Shown here piece by piece: positions 56,323 to 64,000 of a stretch of 64,000 nucleotides of DNA (within the stretch, counting starts at the first letter, position 1; each line of letters starts with the position of its first letter). The notes under the pieces are model-generated. The model worked only from the letters and a program-made list of their open reading frames with translations, did no database searches and was not told the origin of the DNA. The position numbers were made by a program, and so were the translations under genes. The stretch is from Pomphorhynchus laevis (lineage: Eukaryota; Acanthocephala; Palaeacanthocephala; Echinorhynchida; Pomphorhynchidae), in assembly GCA_012934845.2 (NCBI GenBank), contig WNNJ02003858.1, positions 1 through 64,000 of the forward strand, written 5' to 3'.

Positions 56323-56412
56323 GCCTTCTGACGAGCCCGGGGCTACCAACATGTGGCAAAAAGCGGGCGAAACGAAAACGGTTGTGGCAATGGCGCCGTT
56401 AGTAGTCAGGGT
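56323..56412 (+). ncRNA. Hammerhead ribozyme, canonical order (family 4), intact copy
   Basis: GCCTT (stem I), CTGACGA, GCCCG ... CGGGC (stem II, 5 perfect bp; its loop forms a further GCTAC/GTGGC helix), GAAA, then a stem III built from ACGAAAACGG and CCGTTAGTAGT, C as H17 (GTC), AGGGT (stem I, 5 bp with wobbles). Order is that of a normal type I hammerhead with long stems, so it should fold within one transcript. Confidence 0.75.
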
Positions 56413-56565
56413 GTATGGAATTGGATATCATGAAGGTAGGATTCTGTAGCTGGTTTTCAATGCGAAAGTCACCTCGTGTGACCTAGCAACTATTCGTTAC
56501 ATAAATAAGAATCCATCAAAGGATCACCAGTCCCGATTCCAATCGATCTTCATGATCTCAAACGG

Positions 56566-56566
<1 letters not shown>

Positions 56567-56632
<66 letters not shown>
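56567..56632. repeat. (TA)n microsatellite, second
   Basis: About 32 TA repeats separating the palindrome from the next minus-oriented family 4 unit; flanked by TCATGATCTCAAACGGTA and its inverse. Confidence 0.98.
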
Positions 56633-56634
<2 letters not shown>

Positions 56635-56636
56635 TT

Positions 56637-57270
56637 TTATCGTATGAGATCATGAAGATCGATTGGAATCGGGACTGGTGATCCTTTGATAGATTCTTAT
56701 TTATGTAACGAATAGTTGCTAGGTCACACGAGGTGACTTTCGCATTGAAAACCAGCTACAGAATCTTTCCTTCATGATATCCAATTCCATACACCCTGAC
56801 TACTAACGGCGTCATTGCCACAACCGTTTTCGTTTCGCCCGCTTTTTGCCACATGTTGGTAGCCCCGGGCTCGTCAGAAGGCTGACTACCAACTCTTCGC
56901 CTTTTGAAATTTGACTCATCCGAGATTCGAGCTGTCGCTCTCCGTACTTAACTTGGGCTCTTGACTGCTAGGCTACGAATCCAGAATTACCAGATTTCAC
57001 ACAGTATATGAAACCTTCCATCATGATATCCAGAAACTGCATTATCCGAGATGCTTCTCTGGCATGCTTATTATATATTTTTATCGTATGAGATCATGAA
57101 GATCGATTGGAATCGGGACTGGTGATCCTTTGATGGATTCTTATTTATGTAACGAATAGTTGCTAGGTCACACGAGGTGACTTTCGCATTGAAAACCAGC
57201 TACAGAATCTTTCCTTCATGATATCCAATTCCATACACCCTGACTACTAACGGCGCCATTGCCACAACTT
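56637..57270 (-). repeat. Further family 4 units, minus orientation, one full and one cut
   Basis: 56640-57065 repeats the left arm of the palindrome; 57066-57270 starts again and stops within the ribozyme region, where a PLE fragment begins. Four units in alternating orientation lie in 1.7 kb. Confidence 0.85.
56793..56882 (-). ncRNA. Hammerhead ribozyme (family 4), third unit
   Basis: Stem I, CTGACGA, stem II GCCCG/CGGGC, GAAA and GTC all present; one change (GACGCC for GGCGCC) in the outer part of stem III. Confidence 0.7.
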
Positions 57271-57406
57271 TTGTTTAAAACAGAGCTAACTAAACAATGC
57301 CTGATTGAATTTCCAGTTTTATAATACACATAGGGTACTCTAGATGTATCACACTTGAAATTCTTGCTAGCTCCTTTCAAAAGATTGTCAATTTCGTGCT
57401 TTACAG
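57271..57406 (-). pseudogene. PLE fragment, GTAMGT lineage
   Basis: Encodes NTVKHEIDNLLKGASKNFKC then DTSRVPYVYYKTGNSIRHCL, matching residues about 278-325 of the PLE at 53190-54600. It sits exactly between family 4 repeats and the left edge of the segmental duplication. Confidence 0.85.
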
Positions 57407-57724
57407 TATTCATTCTCCTATCTATTTTTTTATTTTTGTTTTAACACTGTTGTAACCTTTAATATTAACTTTTAAAAGACATTGCATCTATATTATAAAG
57501 AAAATAGTGTCGCCGAAAATTCAATAAAACATTGTATGGTTTTCTTCCAGCTTAAGTTTAATGCTAATAAATAAGCAACTTTTATTTAATATATAAACAT
57601 AATATATACATTATAGCGTTATGCTTCAATCAAAATATTTTCCTTTTCAATGAGAAAATATCATTTGAATTTGTATTTAAAAACCACTATTTTATCCTAA
57701 CTGTATTCATTATTTAATATTTAG

Positions 57725-58108
57725 ATATTCTGGTAACGATCGAGTGAATGTTGACTTTTGGATTGAATTAGATAAGCTTATAAAAGGAAAGACAGTTTCA
57801 ATATGCGGCGATCTAATTGTAAGATTAAAATTAGTCATTTTGACATTTCAAAAGATTCTTTACAGCAAATCCCTAATCAAGAGGATTTGAGCTACGCTAG
57901 TCGAATAATTACAGATTTCATTCATGACCACGGTATTGGCTTCACAGCCCTATCAGTTTGTAAAATTCTATACGGGATCGATAGTTATGAGCACCCCAAA
58001 GTAATATGGCAAACTATTAAGAAATACTGGAATTCAATGAAATCGATTCCGTTTGATCAGTTACTCTCTCTGGCTGACAATAAGCTACAAGCTACTAGAA
58101 AAATGTAG
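57725..58108 (+). pseudogene. Duplicated last two RECQL4 exons without the rest of the gene
   Basis: Exon copies 57725-57818 and 57866-58108 with the 47-base intron. No upstream RECQL4 exon lies in the preceding 27 kb other than the original gene's. The encoded residues are unchanged, so the duplication is recent. Without a 5' end it is presumed non-coding. Confidence 0.85.
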
Positions 58109-59123
58109 ATTTTAGTTATTTTGTAAAAATTGAAATATCAATTAATTTAAATCAGAAATTTACGCGTAAATACGTTTCGCAAATAATTTCTTTAACAAAT
58201 CATTGAATTAAATTATTTATTGTTTATCAATTTTAACTGCAATGTATTATTAATAAATTAAAACGTTTATCAATGAAAGTTTTATCATGTCATTGAGTTT
58301 GTATCAAAAGTAAAAAAGCGTAAATAAGAAGTCGATAATGTGTCGTAGTGTTATCATGTTATTCAAATATTTATACATTTACAATTTTCAAAATTATCGA
58401 CATTTTTTGAAATTTAAAAAACATTATATTTCAATTCAATATCCATTTGGCGTTTTCTAATCTTCTATTTACGTAATTCAAAGTTGTTGCATGGAATTCT
58501 GTGTACCTGTTAATGGGGTGTTGTGGCAGGCTTCAATTTTAGTATAATACTCAAAGTTGCAGCTTTTTAAGATGTGGACATTTACTATATTTGAGCGTTT
58601 AATATGATTTTTAAGAAAATGCCACGTTTTACCAATTGCTCTGCTGCCAGATCAATTGTTCTGCACCATCCCTGATATACGATGGTGGTTTTAGCAGGAT
58701 AAGCATTAATAATTTGTTGATAGTTTTTGCTAGCTTGTGGTTTAACGATGAGTAACTGGCAATAATATATCGAATCTAAAGCTTAGGTTTGTTGACTTTT
58801 GTAACAGATAGAAAACACGGCGTATCGCATTAGTTGACCGAACACTATCATAAAAATCCTTAGAAATCACAGAAATCCAACACCATTTTCTATAAATGCC
58901 GCTTTTCGAAAGAAATCATGAACCGTTGTTTACTCAGAACATCCGTGCATTACCATTATACATGCTGTATACATCAAGGATCCAACGAGTGCAACGACAA
59001 TTCAGCAACAACATCTGCCTAGTGTTTAAGGATGGTCCGCACCGCAATTCAAGGTAATCAAGAGCGTAAACCTCGGTCAATAGAGCATATTGTCGGAAAT
59101 GCCTTCATCACAATGTCACACAA

Positions 59124-59591
59124 GCAACGGAAACGACCAGTGAGTACTTCATTCTCTTGATAAGTGTTGCAAGTACTCCATAATTTCGATGCTGAAGTTG
59201 TCGTCTAGAATTGACTTGGTGATTGAAAGTCGTGAATCAAAGTCCATTCTAACAAGCAACATCATTTTCTATAAATGCCGCAAATTGTAAGAAAATCTGG
59301 ACCGATGTTTACTCAGCACATTCATACACTACCAGTATAAATACCGAATATTTTTAGGATCCAACGAGTGCAGCGTCAATTCAGCAACAATATTTGCCTA
59401 GTGTTTAAGGATAGTTCGCACAGCAATTCGAATTTATAAAGAACCCAAGCCTCAGTTCATTAAGCAAAGTGTCGAAAATACTTTCGTTTACAATGCCACA
59501 CAGGCAATTGAAACAACCAGTGTGTACGTCATTTTACTAATGATTATGCCAGATCCTTAATCATTTTGGTGCTAAAGTGGTCGTCTAGAAT
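59124..59591 (+). ncRNA. Two family 1 hammerhead-like motifs, duplicate copies
   Basis: 59124-59211 and 59503-59591 correspond to 32253-32340 and 32632-32720 and have the same stems and the same decayed cores. Confidence 0.5.
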
Positions 59592-61179
59592 TAACATAGT
59601 GACTGAAAGTCGTAAATAGAAGTCCAGTCTATCAAGCAGCATCAATTTATATAAATGCCGTATTTCGAAAGAAATCCTGGACCGTTGTTTACTCAGCACA
59701 TACATGCACTACTATTATACCTGCCATATCGATAAGGGATCCAACGAGTGCAGAGACAATTCAGGAGCAACCTCTGCCTAGTTTTAAGGATGATCCGTAC
59801 AGCATTTCGATTTGGTAAAGAGCGCAATCCCTAGTCAATTACAAGTATTTTTGAGATATAAAACTATACAACACTAAAGAAGTTGTTCCTGTAAAGGCGA
59901 AACGTCTATAAGTGAAAGAACGTTTTTTGAAAGTTTAGACATCTATGTCATGTAATGTAATGCGTATTGAATAAAGTTATACTTTATAAAGTCATGGGTA
60001 TTGAATAAAGTTATACTTTATAAAGTCATGGGTATTGAATAATGTGAGCTTGTTGAAGGCAATGTTTATTTGAAACATTAAACATTAAATAAGTTATTAA
60101 GTAACATTTTATCTACCAAAGCAGTTGTTAAATTCTTCAAATAAACATTGGCTTCAACAACCTCACATTATTTAATACGCTGACTATATTATGACATTTT
60201 TAACTCGCAATATGGCACAAATAAAAATCTTTTATAATTTTAAATTAAAACAGCTAAATCAAATTTGAAACAAACATATTCGGTATAAAATATTCACTGT
60301 TTGTTTTGAATAATCACTCGATAAAAAGTAAAGGACACATCCCTAACAAACAACCAATTGTCACTCCAATCATCTTTCCCTAAAAGCAAAAATGATAGCC
60401 AACACTCAATTTTTAATAAGTGATAAAAAATATCAAATAAAATATTTGATTTTATAATAAATTGGTAAACAACCATCAATATTTTCAAACAAACTGCTGA
60501 ATACGTATGTAAAAAACATCAATTTTTAAATTTTAATAAAGTCTTCGAATAATAAAACATTATTAATTTATTAAATCTTAATGTAAATTCAATAAAACAG
60601 CCGGCTAATTCGTTTATTTTGCAAGATAATTACAACATAAAACTTTATTATATTCATATTAATGTTTATTAATCGGTGGACTCCAGTTGAATATACCGTG
60701 TATATTATTGTCCCCATGGACAAATGATGGAGGCGTGTGCATTGCAAACTCTATGTACGGGGTTTAAACCTCGAGCATGCACTCTCTATTGACTTCTCTG
60801 TAAGCACATGTCAAAGCCACAAGGTCGCGTTGTCGAAAGACGTAGGGGCACCCGATGATGAAGCGGATTTACACTACATTATTGTTATTATATTATAATA
60901 AGAATAATATTATATCATATAATACTATAATATAACTATAATTAATATTATAATAATACTATACTATAGTATAATTATAAATTAATATTGTTTATTAAAC
61001 GCCGCCAATTCGTTTCTTTTGCAAAATAATGACATCTTAAAATATTAATCAAGCATTCAAATGAATGCTTGATTAATCGGTGGAGTTCTGTTGAAGCAAA
61101 TTTATCATTATTAAATAATAACATATGATACAATGCAACTATAATATAAGTATAAATTAATAATTTATATTTAATACTA

Positions 61180-61389
61180 TTGAATGCGGTTAATCATATA
61201 TTCTTTAATAATATGGATACCCAGCATCCACTGGGTTCAGTTAATTGGCCAAGCATAAATATAAATACGATAAAATTTCATGATGACATTCTTATCAAAC
61301 GAGACCAATTACAGATCTTTAACATTCTTATCAAACGAGACCAATTACAGAGCTTTATTACAAAATTAAACCCTCGTAAAATGTTTTAA
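61180..61389 (+). CDS. Hypothetical 69-residue frame, duplicate
   Basis: Same protein as 34275-34484; one silent difference (GTC to GTT). Unrecognised. Confidence 0.2.
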   Translation: MNAVNHIFFNNMDTQHPLGSVNWPSININTIKFHDDILIKRDQLQIFNILIKRDQLQSFITKLNPRKMF

Positions 61390-63273
61390 GTTACACTATA
61401 GGTTCTGTATACAACGTAACGATTACAATAAAAGCATGATCTGTCGAAATTTAAGTTAACTTTCCTAGTTACCGAACTACTTCAAAACTATTAGTATCCA
61501 ATACATTTATTTTGCTGTTATTAATTATATCATTTAATCTATATAACAACACATTAAAGACGGATTATGGCTGTGCATTTAAATCGCTACCTCACAGGTA
61601 ACACATTTTCAAAAGTGCTCAATCACTCAGTTGAAAACGACCATCTTATTTATTTAAATGATATAAAAGTTCAAGAAAGGAAAAACAACACGGACGTTTG
61701 ATGCAAGTTTCACCGGACTAAAAAAATTAGTTAATTTAATTAATTAATTAGTTAATTAGCTAATTAGTTCATTAGCTGATTAGTTAATTCTTCCAAAAAT
61801 TAGTTATTTTCAAAAAGTTCACTGCATATGTTATAAATTACCTATTTATTTGTTTATTTGCAGTAATAGTTGATAATATCAGGCTGAAATATACATTAAC
61901 ACAAACGATTTTAAAATTTAAACTCGAATAACCTACATAAGAAAAATAATCAAAACTAAACCGTAAACGACTTTTCAATGCAAATTTTATCCCAAGGCAA
62001 TGCATTGAATGTGTATCAAAAGGAAAAAACATTAATTAAACTTGATTTATTTTTCCCTCGTGTAAACCTTATGATATTTGTATATTTCTATACGAAATCG
62101 AATTTTGTACTTACAAAGGCAAGAAATGTGTAAAGGATGCAATATGTCAACTTTTATCGTTAGCATTGCCGACAATGGATTTTGGTTTTTATAGACAAGA
62201 TTTATTGTTAATAAATATATTGTTAATTTTATATTGTTAATTTATTTTGTGTATTTTAAAATATTTAACATAATTTAAAATTTGCTTGAAAAATTTTAGA
62301 TTTTTAGTTTACATTCTATAATTACACAAGATAGTAATCGCTTATTAGCTATTCCTGTAAACTGCATGTTCACGTTTCAGAAATAATTTACTTTTTCTGT
62401 TGCCGGTATATCACAAATATAAGAGTAAGTATTTCTTAAGTCTTAATAAGACTTAAGTGCTGACGACTATTCCTTTAAATATCCATTTGGAGTTTTCTAA
62501 TCTTCTATATTTTTACCAATTGAACACTTTAACTAGTAAATACTGTTCATTCAATAAAGAAATTGTACCAACTGAAAACTACAAAAATTGATGTTCAAAA
62601 TTACTGTTCTTTCAATTGCAATCTTGTATGTGATTACAATCTTCTAAGTAATTATATAAATTTGGTATACAAACCGTAAATTGTTAAATTGCTCGAAAAC
62701 TTTTATTAAACAAATATTAAACATAAACAAATTGAACAAGGAAATATTTAGATATGTTCAATCTGTCTTCTAAATCACTGTTTAGAAGATAGTCATTATT
62801 AGAAGCAAATGATGTTTGTTAATTGCCTTAATAAATTAATGCAAATAATAAGTGAATAATATATGTTAATTATATATTTATTAGTTATTTGTTAAAATTC
62901 AATCAAGTCCTGATTATATTTTAATTCAATATGCATTGGGCGTTTTCTAATCTTCTATAATTTTACCAACTAAACACTTTGACTAGTAAATACTGTTCTT
63001 TCAATATCAATCTATACATGTCGCATACAAAACTCAAGTTATGCAGTTTGTCCTGCGTTTACAAATTTATCTTACTAGAAGATGAGTCATAGCTTTTGAT
63101 ATCACAGTATACGCAACTTTTGCATTGCGTTTGTAGAGTATCTAAATGGTAGATTCTGTACAGACATTTTATATGAATCGTAGAGGTAAAAACTGCAATT
63201 TAGATATTCTACTCCTCTGTATATTTGAATTTGCAAATATTTTAGCTTTCCTTTCTGCATACAAACAACTTCA

Positions 63274-63678
63274 ATGAGCCAACAAACGCGAAATAAGTGG
63301 TTGCTCGGAATTAGTATTTTCAATCTGGTATTTGCGATCATTGAAATCTTGCCGCGTTATTCCACATCCTATACAATCGGAATAGAATCTATAATTCTTA
63401 TAATTACATCAAGTATTGGAATCCATATTGCGCGACAGCTAATTGGAACTTCTATAGTGAAAAGAGGGTTAAAAATTGCCTACATTGTCCTTGACATAAT
63501 TTTTCTTATTATTGAAGCTATCATCATATGTTTAATTATTGCGATGTTATATGGGAACTACAATGTGTTTATTATAACTTTTATAGCGATAAATGTATTT
63601 GTATTAATACCACTGAATATTGCAGCGCTTTACATTGTAATAACAAGTCCCTCACAAGAAACAATTAACGAATATTAA
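63274..63678 (+). CDS. Small four-helix membrane protein, duplicate (134 aa)
   Basis: Identical protein to 36369-36773, with the same AATAAA after the stop. Upstream flanks differ by a few bases (for example within 63140-63180). If the assembly is right, the genome holds two expressed-looking copies. Confidence 0.6.
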   Translation: MSQQTRNKWLLGISIFNLVFAIIEILPRYSTSYTIGIESIILIITSSIGIHIARQLIGTSIVKRGLKIAYIVLDIIFLIIEAIIICLIIAMLYGNYNVFIITFIAINVFVLIPLNIAALYIVITSPSQETINEY

Positions 63679-64000
63679 TTTATATCAATAAATTTGGTCT
63701 GCTTTTGTTCTTTTACATAATGCTGGCTATTGATTTTATAAAGGCTTAAATTAAATATGCAGTTACATATCATGCTTTATTTTTATCTAATAGGTAAAAG
63801 TATTTGAATACTTTGATTAAAGTATTTGAATGCAAATAATGATCTATTAGATTAAAGTATTAAAGTATTGAAATTGTCTGTTACTAATAAGTTTTAAATT
63901 AATTTTAAATGCAAATATTACAGCCCGACTATCTTGTCCGATGTTGTTAATAAACGAGAAACAAATAAACGCAAACCGAAATATTAATCAGATGCACATG

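Larger units (their letters stand above)
55612..56499. repeat. Large palindrome of two family 4 units, arms ~435 bases
   Basis: From ACGAATAGTTGCTAGGTCAC to the centre near 56055 the sequence is mirrored, almost without mismatch, to about 56499. The same 67-codon frame opens outward on each arm (55873-56076 minus, 56034-56237 plus; NPSKDHQSRFQSIFMISNGK...); I do not recognise it and its mirror copies are not independent evidence of a gene. Confidence 0.95.
57407..64000. repeat. Segmental duplication, copy 2 (runs off the window)
   Basis: Matches 29574-37095. Its left edge abuts the PLE fragment. Relative to copy 1 it lacks about 961 bases (corresponding to ~30800-31760: most of a PLE remnant and all but one and a half satellite units) and has an extra 34-base tandem copy of TTGAATAAAGTTATACTTTA near 59998. 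Confidence 0.95.

Overview
The window is AT-rich DNA from an invertebrate metazoan; I cannot name the phylum. The evidence is a spliced animal-type RECQL4 gene with very short introns (32-58 bases) beside very long ones, non-LTR retrotransposons with a restriction-like endonuclease (R2-like), several Penelope-like element (PLE) lineages, and many hammerhead-ribozyme motifs in tandem units.

Layout. 1-790: tandem ~381-base repeat. 1971-2682: two PLE GIY-YIG fragments. 3545-30275 (+): sixteen exons of a RECQL4 homologue whose reading phases agree at every junction (764 codons in this window; the N-terminus lies upstream). Its long introns hold a mosaic of ribozyme-bearing repeats (4140-6190), a broken R2-like LINE (14718-16935), foldback repeats (20.5-20.7 kb), PLE fragments (22.8-25.6 kb) and a second ribozyme mosaic (25.97-28.09 kb). 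29574-37095 is one copy of a segmental duplication; the other is 57407-64000 and runs off the window. It carries the last two RECQL4 exons, a family 1 ribozyme array and a small four-helix membrane protein gene. 37626-44585 is a nest of three R2-like LINE copies in both orientations. 44.9-47.2 kb holds more PLE pieces. 47.2-50.5 kb is AT-rich with nothing recognisable. 50.5-54.8 kb holds two further PLEs, one with RT and GIY-YIG in a single open frame. 55.0-57.4 kb is ribozyme units, TA microsatellites and a ~435-base-arm palindrome.

Main points. (1) The RECQL4 homologue keeps an intact frame, zinc knuckle and C-terminal domain, but Walker A, DEAH, motif V and the arginine-finger motif VI are all replaced: it looks like a pseudo-helicase. 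(2) At least six unrelated repeat families carry hammerhead core pieces (CTGANGA, GAAA, GTC). Some are ordinary (26412, 56323, 51965). In three families, and weakly a fourth, the three strands lie in a swapped order (GAAA strand, CTGANGA strand, cleavage strand), with stems I, II and III all kept by compensatory changes between families. This cannot fold as a normal hammerhead in one unit but fits a dimer or tandem-unit fold. This is the best candidate here for an undescribed system. PLE reverse transcriptases nearby are the plausible movers of these units; that link is inference from position and from known PLE/retrozyme biology.
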